The notes under the pieces: model-generated
Database searches by the model: none
The model's input: the letters and a program-made list of their open reading frames with translations, nothing else
What the model was told of the DNA's origin: nothing
Position numbers and translations under genes: made by a program
Source: Acidiferrobacter sp.
GTDB lineage: Bacteria; Pseudomonadota; Gammaproteobacteria; Acidiferrobacterales; Acidiferrobacteraceae
Direction: 5' to 3'
DNA length: 5,391 nt
NCBI GenBank assembly: GCA_027335965.1
Contig: DAHWGZ010000123.1
Span: 1-5,391, forward strand
Part shown: positions 1 through 5,391 of the stretch, piece by piece
How positions within the stretch are numbered: position 1 is the stretch's first letter
Layout: each line of letters begins with the position of its first letter

Positions 1-720
1 CCAGGCGTCATGCACGAGGGCCGCGTAGCGACCCGCCTGGGGCTTGCGGGGGTCCCGGAGAGCGCCGAGACCATAGAGATCGCGCGCGCCCTCATGCTTA
101 TCGAGGAGGTCGGGGTCCGCGCGCATTTTTGCGGGATCTCATCGGCGCGTGGCGCGGCCTTGATCGCCGAGGGCAAGAGACGGGGGCTTGCCATCACCGC
201 CGATACGCCCATCCATCAGCTGTATGTGACGGAAGACGATGTCGGCATCTTCGACACCAACTATCGCCTGCGTCCGCCGGCACGCACCATGGCCGACCGC
301 GACGCCTTGCGCACCGCGCTGGCGGCGGGCGTCATCGACGCGCTGTGCTCCGACCATCAGCCGCACGAGGTCGACGCCAAGGAGCGGCCGTTCAGCGATG
401 CCGAGCCCGGGATCGCGGGGCTCGAGACGCTCCTGCCATTGACCCTGCGTCTCGCGGAATTGAACATGCTCGCCCTCAAGGACGCCCTGGCGGCGGTGAC
501 CAGTCGCCCGGCGGCGCTCCTGGGAGTCCCGGGCGGGACGCTCGGCATCGGCGAGCGCGCCGATATCTGCCTCTACGACCCCGAGGCCATCTGGACGCCG
601 GCCGCCGGCTCGGTCCGTAGCCGAGGAAGCAACAGCCCGTTCTACGACACCGCCATGCGCGGCCAGGTGGTGATCACCATCCATGAGGGGCGCATCGCCT
701 ACGAACGGCGCGCGCCTTGA
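1..720 (+). CDS. pyrX: Dihydroorotase-like protein PyrX (PyrC'), non-catalytic, 3' part only
   Basis: This is the last 239 codons of a class I dihydroorotase-family (amidohydrolase) protein. The frame is open to the left edge, so the true start and the N-terminal HxH metal motif lie outside. Seen: an SDHQPH motif (D at 352-354) matching the TDHAPH metal-Asp block, then a KERPFSDAEPGIAGLETLLPL block and a C-terminal ADICLYDP beta segment. The usual HICHVS metal ligand is replaced: the sequence reads HFCGIS, with Gly at 133-135. PHHL has become IHQL (211-222), and the substrate Asn of NPPLR is Arg (271-273). Family knowledge: in pseudomonads such a defective DHOase (PyrC'/PyrX) partners with PyrB in a large aspartate transcarbamoylase complex, while a separate PyrC does the chemistry. 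Inference: this is that structural subunit, acting in the cytoplasm, with pyrB expected just upstream. A still-active variant cannot be excluded without the N-terminus. Confidence 0.88.
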   Translation, partial: PGVMHEGRVATRLGLAGVPESAETIEIARALMLIEEVGVRAHFCGISSARGAALIAEGKRRGLAITADTPIHQLYVTEDDVGIFDTNYRLRPPARTMADRDALRTALAAGVIDALCSDHQPHEVDAKERPFSDAEPGIAGLETLLPLTLRLAELNMLALKDALAAVTSRPAALLGVPGGTLGIGERADICLYDPEAIWTPAAGSVRSRGSNSPFYDTAMRGQVVITIHEGRIAYERRAP

Positions 721-921
721 TGCCGCGGAGGACCCGCGCCGATCCTTCGCGGGCGTGAGGCCCGTTGTCATCGAGGGCGGAGAGGCGCTAGCGCCCCGCC
801 GATCCGACCATGACGGGCGCGGGACCATCGAGACGCATGGCGCCCTTAAAACCCCCGCCGCTCGCTCATCCCCGCCCAAGCCGCGCCGCGCGATGAACCC
901 CGGGGCGGGACGCGCAAGGGC
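721..921. other. Convergent intergenic region, no supportable gene
   Basis: This 201-bp gap lies between the stop codons of pyrX (+) and the KdtA-like gene (-). Short frames cross it, but none has a convincing start or recognisable product. It holds several GC-rich inverted repeats: a 6-bp stem at 733-738/748-753, a 5-bp stem at 750-754/760-764 followed by TTGTC, the palindrome at 784-795, and a 7-bp stem at 871-877/903-909. On the minus strand there is a short GGGGGTTTT run (revcomp of 847-855) without a clear stem before it. The gap most likely serves transcript termination from both sides. Confidence 0.6.
776..800. terminator. GC-rich palindromic hairpin between convergent genes, possible bidirectional terminator
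   Basis: A perfect 12-bp palindrome, GGCGCTAGCGCC, occupies 784-795. It is enclosed by a further complementary pair, GGCGG at 776-780 and CCGCC at 796-800, with a 3-nt AGA bulge at 781-783. The folded hairpin would be stable on either strand. No T-tract follows on either side, so it does not fit a classical intrinsic terminator. It could act as a Rho-assisted terminator, an mRNA 3'-end stabiliser or a protein site. The location between two facing stop codons is the main argument for termination. Confidence 0.3.
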
Positions 922-2007
922 TTAGCCCGCGCCACGCGAAAGTTCGGCAAACCACGCCAGGAAACGCGCCTGGGCCTCGGGCTGCGCGGCCGTCCAGCGC
1001 CCGAGGGCTTGCGCCATGCGCGCGCGTCCGGCGGCATCGGCAAGCCAGGCGCCGGCGGCGTGCCCGAGGTCCGCCGCGGCCGCGCACGACAAGACGACCT
1101 CGGCATCGACCGCCGCCGCGAGCAGGGGGTTGCGTGGGTAAGGACCGGCCAGGATCGCCGCCCCGGCCGTGGGCGGCTCGGCCGGCAAGGGCGCGCCGGC
1201 GATCAGCGTCCCGCCGGCCACGACGAGATCCGCGCAATCATGCATGGCGCGACGCGCCTCGGGGCTCTCGATGTAATACACGCGAGTCTTGGGCGGCACC
1301 TCGGAGGTCATGAGTCGCGACTGGCGCACGGTCGTCAGGTGGTACTTTATGGCCTCCCGGTAGACCTCCTCATGGCGCCCCGGATCGGCGGGCGCAAGCG
1401 CCAGCAGACCGCCGCTACCCGCCGACAGGGCCAAGAAAGTCGTGTAGGCCAGCGCCTCTTCGCCAGGCTCGGTGCCGGCAAAATAGACGATCCAGCGGCC
1501 CGCCTTGCGCACCGCCTGGAAACGGTCGCAAGGCCACGCACCCGCCGGCGCGTCGGCCGTCGCCGGCCACGCCACCATGGGATCCCCGGTCACCACGCCC
1601 CCGCCGATGCGCGCGGCCACCGCCTCGCTCGCCACCGCCACCATCCCAAGCGAGAGGAGCTCCGGCGCGCGGCCGTTCAGCCAGGCGACGGGACAGGACG
1701 CGGCGGCCGCGAGCGCCCGGGAGCGCGCCTCATCGTCGAGACATAGCAGGATGCGGGGCTTGAGCCGGGAGAGGATGCGCGCGGGCGCGAGCGCGGGCAG
1801 GCGCGCCCAGGGCAACGGCCCCTCGTATCGGCCCTCGTCTAGCAAAAGCAGCGCGAGCGGCCCCTGGCGGGCCTCCTCGAGCGCGGCAAGAAGGCCCGTC
1901 GCGGCGCGAGCGCGGGCGGTCGTGGCGACCACCCAGCAGGCCCGCGCGAGCGGCGGCTTGCCCGGCCAGACCCACTGCGCAAAGCGCAATAACGGCGCGT
2001 CGCCCAT
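922..2007 (-). CDS. KdtA/WaaA-like GT-B (GT30-related) protein, catalytic motif apparently lost
   Basis: This 361-aa protein resembles 3-deoxy-D-manno-octulosonic acid transferase, which adds Kdo to lipid A, but is very divergent. Seen: an N-terminal Rossmann half with RLKPRILLCLDDEARS (81-96) where KdtA has its P..L..ETE.WPN motif; CPVAWLNGRAPE (105-116) matching the PV.LVNARLS block; a VVTGDP linker (138-143); YFAGTEPGEE (175-184) matching the ASTH.GEE block; LLALAPADPGRHEEV (201-215) matching LILVPRHPERF; and ADLVVAGGTL (259-268) with EPPTAG and GPYPRN, matching VGGSL..GGHNPLEP and its sequel. The N-terminal HAVSVGE motif with the catalytic Glu aligns to CWVVATTARA (24-33), so Glu and His are absent. 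The usual N-terminal membrane anchor is also missing. The start at 2007 lies 5 nt after the murI stop with AGAGG just upstream; an ATG at 2058 would overlap murI by 46 nt and add 17 Ala/Gly/Pro-rich residues. The family link is an inference from motif order; the function is unknown. Confidence 0.68.
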   Translation of the reverse strand: MGDAPLLRFAQWVWPGKPPLARACWVVATTARARAATGLLAALEEARQGPLALLLLDEGRYEGPLPWARLPALAPARILSRLKPRILLCLDDEARSRALAAAASCPVAWLNGRAPELLSLGMVAVASEAVAARIGGGVVTGDPMVAWPATADAPAGAWPCDRFQAVRKAGRWIVYFAGTEPGEEALAYTTFLALSAGSGGLLALAPADPGRHEEVYREAIKYHLTTVRQSRLMTSEVPPKTRVYYIESPEARRAMHDCADLVVAGGTLIAGAPLPAEPPTAGAAILAGPYPRNPLLAAAVDAEVVLSCAAAADLGHAAGAWLADAAGRARMAQALGRWTAAQPEAQARFLAWFAELSRGAG

Positions 2008-2012
2008 CGCCT

Positions 2013-2861
2013 CTACCAATGCACCAGCTGGACCTCCGGTAGCGGGCGCCCCAGGCATAGGGCGCCCACCGCCCGGAATCGTTGCGGGAGATCGGTCACA
2101 TAATATTCATGCATCGGTTCCTCCGGGGCGGTGCGGCGAAGGTCGCGCGCGGCGAGGACATCCGCCACCCGCGCCGCGGTCGTCTCGGCGGAATCGACAA
2201 GCCTGGTCGCGGACCCCGCAAGCCGCGCCAGCAGGGGTTTCAGCAAGGGATAGTGGGTGCAACCGAGCACCAGGGTATCGACCTTCTCGGCGAGCACCGG
2301 CCGCAGGTACTCGCGGGCGGTGAGCTCGGTCACCGGGTGATCCAGCCAGCCTTCCTCCACGAGCGGCGCGAATAGCGGGCAGGCCTGCGACACGATGCGC
2401 GCATCGCCCGCGTGCGCGCGAATGGCGCGCTCATAGGCCTGCGAGCTGACCGTGGTCAGGGTGGCGAGCACGCCGATGCGGCCCGAGCGGCTCGACTCCA
2501 CGGCCGCGCGCGCGCCGGCATCGAGGACGTCGACCACCGGCACCGGGGACAGGCTCGTCACAACCGGAAGGGCGACGGCCGCCATGGTGTTGCAGGCGAC
2601 GACCAGCATCTTGACGTCGCGCTTTAGGAGAAAATCGGTGATCTGCGCGGCATATCCCGCCACCGTCGCCGAGGACTTCGTTCCGTAGGGCAGTCGCGCG
2701 GTATCGCCGAAATAGACGATACGCTCGTTGGGAAGCGCCGACATCAAGGCATGCGCGACGGTGAGGCCGCCGATGCCCGAGTCAAACACCCCTATGGGCC
2801 GGTCGCGATTCACGCGAACACCACCCGCCGCGCCACGGGACATGCGCGTACTTGGCAACAT
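2013..2861 (-). CDS. murI: Glutamate racemase MurI
   Basis: MurI interconverts L- and D-glutamate in the cytoplasm, providing D-Glu for MurD in peptidoglycan precursor synthesis. Every hallmark of this cofactor-independent racemase is visible: IGVFDSGIGGLTV (23-35, catalytic Asp region), YFGDTARLPYG (50-60), VVACNTMAAVALP with catalytic Cys90, and VLGCTHYPLL with catalytic Cys201. Length (282 aa) is near the family norm, with about 20 extra N-terminal residues before the conserved block. The ATG at 2861 gives the longest frame; the ATG at 2843 or a GTG encoding Val17 are plausible true starts, and none has a strong ribosome binding site. It lies 71 nt after pilU and 5 nt before the KdtA-like gene. 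A weak -10-like TAAGAT (revcomp of 2885-2890) sits in the upstream gap, but I find no good -35, so a separate promoter is only possible. Confidence 0.96.
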   Translation of the reverse strand: MLPSTRMSRGAAGGVRVNRDRPIGVFDSGIGGLTVAHALMSALPNERIVYFGDTARLPYGTKSSATVAGYAAQITDFLLKRDVKMLVVACNTMAAVALPVVTSLSPVPVVDVLDAGARAAVESSRSGRIGVLATLTTVSSQAYERAIRAHAGDARIVSQACPLFAPLVEEGWLDHPVTELTAREYLRPVLAEKVDTLVLGCTHYPLLKPLLARLAGSATRLVDSAETTAARVADVLAARDLRRTAPEEPMHEYYVTDLPQRFRAVGALCLGRPLPEVQLVHW

Positions 2862-2932
2862 GAGACAGGGATCGACACGCCGGCATCTTAGCAGTTACGG
2901 CGCGCAAATGCAGCGCACATCGCGCCCGGCAC

Positions 2933-4045
2933 CTAGAAGGTGATGTTGCGCAGGGAGTCGCCGAGCGCCCCCTCCTTCGCATCCTTGCCGTGCAGCTTGA
3001 TGCGCAACCGCAGGTCGTTTTGCGAATCGGCGTTGCGCATGGCCTCGTCGTAATCGATGAGGCCCGCCTCATACAGACCAAACAGGGCCTGATCGAAGGT
3101 CTGCATGCCCGCCTCCTCGGACTTGGCCATGAGCTCCTTGATCCCGTGAACCTCGCCCTTCAGGATGAGGTCGGCGATCAAGGGGCTGTTGATCATGATC
3201 TCGATTGCCGCCACGCGTCCGGTGCCGTCCTTTTTTGGAATGAGGCGCTGCGAGATCACGGCCTTGAGGTTCAGGGAGAGATCCATCAGAAGCTGCGCGC
3301 GGCGATCTTCCGGGAAGAAATTGATGATGCGATCGAGGGCCTGGTTCGCGCTGTTGGCATGGAGCGTGGTGAGGCACAGGTGACCGGTCTCGGCGAACGC
3401 GATGGCGTAGTCCATCGTCTCGCGCGCGCGCACCTCGCCTATGAGGATCACATCCGGCGCCTGACGCAGGGTATTCTTCAAGGCCGTCTCGAACGAATCC
3501 GTGTCGACGCCCACCTCGCGCTGGGTGATTATGCAGTTATTGTGTTCATGCACGAACTCGATCGGGTCCTCTATGGTGATGATATGCCCGTTCGAATACT
3601 GATTGCGGTAGCCCACCATGGCGGCAAGCGAGGTCGACTTTCCGGAACCCGTGGCGCCCACGAAGATCACGAGCCCGCGCTTCGTGAGGGCGATGTCCTT
3701 CAATACAGGCGGAAGATTCAATTCCTCAAAATGCGGAATGCGGGTCTCGATCTTGCGCAACACCATGCCAACCCGCTGCTGCTGCCGGAAAACGTTGACG
3801 CGAAACCGTCCGACGCCCTGCGGGTTGATGGCGAAATTGCACTCGTTCGTCTCCTCGAACTCGCTACGCTGCTCTTCGTTCATGATGCTGTACACGAACT
3901 GCCGGGCCTGGTCCGGGGTGAGCGGCTGGCGCGTCACCGGCGCGAGCTTCCCGTCCACGCGCAGGCTCGGCGCCACCCCGGCGGTGATGTACAGGTCCGA
4001 GGCGCGCTTTTCGACCATGAGCCGCAAGAGATCGAGGAAGCCCAT
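2933..4045 (-). CDS. pilU: Type IV pilus retraction ATPase PilU
   Basis: PilU is a 370-aa cytoplasmic hexameric secretion-type ATPase that works with PilT to power type IV pilus depolymerisation and twitching. Seen: an N-terminal PAS-like domain with RASDLYITAGVAPSLRVDG (14-32); Walker A GATGSGKST (130-138); Asp box ITIEDPIEFVH (156-166); Walker B DVILIGEVR (198-206) with the catalytic Glu; His box AETGHLCLTTLHA (218-230). The second half of the C-terminal domain ends in a charged tail. It is assigned PilU rather than PilT by FRQQQRVGMVLRKIE, GVDTDSFETALKNTLRQAPD and ADLILKGEVHGIKELM, and by its place after a clear PilT. The ATG at 4045 begins 1 nt after the pilT stop with a good ribosome binding site; the frame continues upstream to 4243 but that part is an Arg-rich shadow of pilT. 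Expression is probably coupled to pilT. Confidence 0.96.
   Translation of the reverse strand: MGFLDLLRLMVEKRASDLYITAGVAPSLRVDGKLAPVTRQPLTPDQARQFVYSIMNEEQRSEFEETNECNFAINPQGVGRFRVNVFRQQQRVGMVLRKIETRIPHFEELNLPPVLKDIALTKRGLVIFVGATGSGKSTSLAAMVGYRNQYSNGHIITIEDPIEFVHEHNNCIITQREVGVDTDSFETALKNTLRQAPDVILIGEVRARETMDYAIAFAETGHLCLTTLHANSANQALDRIINFFPEDRRAQLLMDLSLNLKAVISQRLIPKKDGTGRVAAIEIMINSPLIADLILKGEVHGIKELMAKSEEAGMQTFDQALFGLYEAGLIDYDEAMRNADSQNDLRLRIKLHGKDAKEGALGDSLRNITF
3548..3577. repeat. 30-bp direct repeat, copy in pilU (Asp box)
   Basis: These 30 bases are identical to 4626-4655 in pilT. Read on the minus strand they encode TIEDPIEFVH, the Asp box of both ATPases, and all ten codons match at every position, including a rare ATA isoleucine codon. 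The match stops exactly at both ends. This is either residual or recently copied (gene conversion) paralogue sequence. Confidence 0.9.
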
Positions 4046-4046
4046 C

Positions 4047-5123
4047 CTACCTCCGCGCGGCGGCCGCCGCCGCCCCGTTGTTGTTGTTCGCGAACGCCTC
4101 CTTGTTCGCCGCCTTGCCGCGCGCCTCCTCGGGCGATATTTGGCGCGACCGCACGAGCTCCATGAGGCACTGATCGAGGGTCTGCATGCCCGCGGACTGG
4201 CTGGTCTGAATGGCCGAATACATCTGCGCAATCTTGTTTTCACGAATCAGGTTGCGGATGGCGGGCGTGCCGATCATGATCTCGTGGGCGGCGATACGCC
4301 CGCCGCCGACCTTCTTCAAGAGCGTCTGGGAGATCACCGCGCGCAACGACTCCGAGAGCATGGAGCGCACCATCTCCTTCTCGGCCGCCGGGAACACGTC
4401 CACCACGCGGTCTATGGTCTTGGCCGCGGAACTCGTATGCAGGGTGGCGAACACCAGATGGCCGGTCTCGGCCGCGGTAAGCGCCAGGCGGATCGTCTCC
4501 AGATCGCGCAACTCGCCGACCAGGATCACGTCCGGGTCTTCGCGCAAGGCCGAGCGCAAGGCGTTCTCGAATCCCAAGGTATCCCGGTGCACCTCACGCT
4601 GATTGATGAGGCAGTTCTTGCTCAGATGCACGAACTCGATCGGGTCCTCTATGGTCAGTATGTGCTCGCGCCGGCTCTCGTTGACGTGGTCTATCATCGC
4701 CGCCAGGGTGGTGGATTTGCCGGACCCCGTGGGGCCCGTGACCAGCACGATGCCGCGCGGCTGGTCGGAGATCTGCTTGAAGATTCCGGGGGCGTTCAAT
4801 TGCTCCAGGGTCAGCACCTTCGAGGGGATGGTGCGGAACACGGCGCCCGGACCACGATTCTGGTTGAAGGCGTTGACGCGAAAGCGGGCGATATTCGGCA
4901 GCTCGAACGAGAAATCGCACTCCAGGCGCTCCTCGTACTCCTTTTGCTGCTTGTCGTTCATGATATCGTAGACCATATTGTGCACGGCACGCTCATCCAA
5001 TGGGTCTACGTTGATGCGCTTGACGTCGCCATCGACACGGATGAGGGGTGGCAGACCTGCCGACAAATGCAGATCCGATGCGTTCTGTTTGTAGGCAAAG
5101 GCCAGGAGTTCCGCGATATCCAT
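4047..5123 (-). CDS. pilT: Type IV pilus twitching motility ATPase PilT
   Basis: PilT is the main retraction motor of type IV pili, a cytoplasmic ATPase acting at the base of the pilus on PilC. The 358-aa product begins MDIAELLAFAYKQNASDLHL, very like PilT of Pseudomonas. Motifs: PAS-like N domain (1-115); Walker A GPTGSGKST (130-138); Asp box ILTIEDPIEFVH (155-166); Walker B DPDVILVGELRD (196-207) with Glu204; His box TAAETGHLVFATLHT (216-230); and GTPAIRNLIRE (285-295), the AIRNLIRE motif needed for retraction in studied PilT proteins. After residue 344 there is an unusual tail of four Asn, one Gly and six Ala ending in Arg-Arg, beyond the usual end of the family. The ATG at 5123 is preceded by a plausible sigma-70 promoter but no clear ribosome binding site. 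pilU follows after 1 nt. Confidence 0.98.
   Translation of the reverse strand: MDIAELLAFAYKQNASDLHLSAGLPPLIRVDGDVKRINVDPLDERAVHNMVYDIMNDKQQKEYEERLECDFSFELPNIARFRVNAFNQNRGPGAVFRTIPSKVLTLEQLNAPGIFKQISDQPRGIVLVTGPTGSGKSTTLAAMIDHVNESRREHILTIEDPIEFVHLSKNCLINQREVHRDTLGFENALRSALREDPDVILVGELRDLETIRLALTAAETGHLVFATLHTSSAAKTIDRVVDVFPAAEKEMVRSMLSESLRAVISQTLLKKVGGGRIAAHEIMIGTPAIRNLIRENKIAQMYSAIQTSQSAGMQTLDQCLMELVRSRQISPEEARGKAANKEAFANNNNGAAAAAARR
4050..4054 (-). promoter_or_regulatory. pilU ribosome binding site inside the last codons of pilT
   Basis: On the minus strand the bases read GGAGG (extended to GGAGGT), with 4 nt to the pilU ATG at 4045. The motif is formed by the last Arg codons of PilT (CGG AGG) running into the TAG stop. 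This fixes the pilU start and implies that ribosomes finishing pilT can restart at pilU. Confidence 0.8.
4626..4655. repeat. 30-bp direct repeat, copy in pilT (Asp box)
   Basis: Second copy of the 30-bp identical tract shared with pilU at 3548-3577. A further near-identical patch, 23 of 24 bases, links 4170-4193 in pilT with 3089-3112 in pilU, encoding the AGMQT(L/F)DQ motif of the C-terminal domain. Confidence 0.9.
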
Positions 5124-5229
5124 GAGCTGAGGGCTACCAGGGTGGAGGTATGTTGAAGTATAACGGGCGCAAGCGTGGAGACAAGGCGCTCTTTCCCTGG
5201 AGGAAGAGTCCCCTTACACTCAGCTCATG
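5121..5229. repeat. 11-bp perfect inverted repeat bracketing the pilT-proC divergent region
   Basis: The arms are CATGAGCTGAG at 5121-5131 and CTCAGCTCATG at 5219-5229. Each arm contains the start codon of one divergent gene, pilT on the minus strand and proC on the plus strand, so both genes share the identical context CTCAGCTC-ATG. The arms are separated by 87 bp, and the match ends at both sides. Neither copy provides a Shine-Dalgarno sequence. Confidence 0.85.
5157..5184 (-). promoter_or_regulatory. Candidate sigma-70 promoter for pilT
   Basis: On the minus strand TTGTCT (5184-5179, 4 of 6 to the consensus -35) and TATACT (5162-5157, 5 of 6 to the -10) are separated by 16 bp. Transcription would begin near 5150, giving a leader of roughly 27 nt before the pilT ATG at 5123. 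This is the best-matching promoter in the intergenic region, and it would drive pilT-pilU and perhaps murI and the KdtA-like gene. No experimental evidence is implied. Confidence 0.45.
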
Positions 5230-5391
5230 CAAAACTTCTCGATAGGCATCATTGGCGCGGGCAACATGGGTCTGGCGCTGGCCTCCGGCCTCGCGTTGCG
5301 CATGGCGCCGGACCGCATCGTGGTCTCCGACCCGCATGCCGACAAACGGCAGCGCGTTGACGATCTGGGGATCGGCGCCCTGGCCGACAAT
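5227..5391 (+). CDS. proC: Pyrroline-5-carboxylate reductase ProC, N-terminal part only
   Basis: The first 55 codons are present and the gene continues past the right edge. ProC reduces 1-pyrroline-5-carboxylate to L-proline with NAD(P)H in the cytoplasm, the last step of proline synthesis. Seen: a beta strand followed by GAGNMG (residues 10-15) and ALASGL, the Rossmann dinucleotide-binding start typical of ProC, then a second strand RIVVSDPHADKRQRV that carries the cofactor ribose/phosphate-contacting loop. The ATG at 5227 is the only standard start in this frame after the in-frame stop TAA at 5161-5163. A purine-rich GGAGGAAGAG at 5199-5208 is too far upstream to be a normal ribosome binding site, so initiation may be weak, leaderless or coupled. 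The gene is divergent from pilT. Recognition rests on the N-terminus and on the usual proC-pilT neighbourhood. Confidence 0.85.
   Translation, partial: MQNFSIGIIGAGNMGLALASGLALRMAPDRIVVSDPHADKRQRVDDLGIGALADN

Noticed and set aside
750..769. Intrinsic terminator for pyrX at the CGGGC/GCCCG hairpin
   Set aside because: The stem is only 5 bp and the following TTGTC is a poor U-tract; too weak to annotate separately.
139..879. Minus-strand open frame of 246 codons opposite pyrX
   Set aside because: The plus strand carries the conserved dihydroorotase-family sequence across the same bases, and the minus-strand product is low-complexity Arg/Ala/Gly with no family signal.
683..925. 80-codon plus-strand frame across the convergent gap
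   Set aside because: It starts inside pyrX in another frame, has no ribosome site or family features, and runs through hairpin-forming sequence into the facing gene.
2008..2058. Longer start for the KdtA-like gene at 2058
   Set aside because: It would overlap murI by 46 nt, lacks a ribosome site, and adds only an Ala/Gly/Pro-rich segment. It is not fully excluded.
2990..4165. Plus-strand open frame of 391 codons opposite pilU
   Set aside because: Same shadow effect; the minus strand encodes PilU with all its motifs and the plus-strand product has no recognisable feature.
4046..4243. N-terminal extension of the pilU frame upstream to an ATG at 4243
   Set aside because: The extra 66 residues are Arg-rich and lie wholly in the pilT 3' end. 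Family length, homology start (MGFLDLLRLM) and the GGAGG site all support the ATG at 4045.
3618..5156. Long plus-strand open frame (512 codons) opposite pilT and pilU
   Set aside because: It is antisense to two unmistakable ATPase genes. Its composition (Arg/Leu/Gly/His rich, no domain) is the expected shadow of GC-rich coding DNA.

Overview
The window is GC-rich, densely coding bacterial chromosome that most resembles a gammaproteobacterium. The evidence is a Pseudomonas-type catalytically degenerate dihydroorotase homologue (PyrX/PyrC'), an adjacent pilT-pilU pair close to it, and proC next to pilT. The same neighbourhood (proC, pilT, pilU, pyrC', pyrB) occurs in Pseudomonas aeruginosa. Differences from that arrangement (murI and a KdtA-like gene inserted, yggS absent between pilT and proC) suggest a different, perhaps deeper-branching, high-GC lineage. 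I cannot name the genus from sequence alone.

Layout, left to right: (1) 1-720 (+) is the 3' part of pyrX, cut by the window edge. (2) 721-921 is a convergent intergenic gap with GC-rich hairpins and no supportable gene. (3) 922-2007 (-) encodes a divergent GT-B protein related to Kdo transferase (KdtA/WaaA, GT30) that seems to lack the family's catalytic N-terminal motif. (4) 2013-2861 (-) is murI, glutamate racemase. (5) 2933-4045 (-) is pilU and (6) 4047-5123 (-) is pilT, the paired retraction ATPases of type IV pili. (7) 5124-5226 is a divergent promoter region. (8) 5227-5391 (+) is the first 55 codons of proC, running off the right edge.

The four minus-strand genes could form one transcription unit pilT-pilU-murI-kdtA-like. 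The pilT/pilU gap is 1 nt, murI to the KdtA-like gene is 5 nt, and pilU to murI is 71 nt, so murI may also have its own promoter. PilT and PilU power pilus retraction and twitching. MurI supplies D-glutamate for peptidoglycan. The KdtA-like protein is probably connected to envelope polysaccharide or LPS, but its reaction is unknown. PyrX belongs with aspartate transcarbamoylase in pyrimidine synthesis, and ProC does the last step of proline synthesis.

Most of the window is ordinary core genome and I see no new multi-gene system. The points most worth a second look are the degenerate KdtA-like protein beside murI, a perfect 11-bp inverted repeat that places identical start contexts on the divergent pilT and proC genes, and a 30-bp stretch identical between pilT and pilU that suggests gene conversion.
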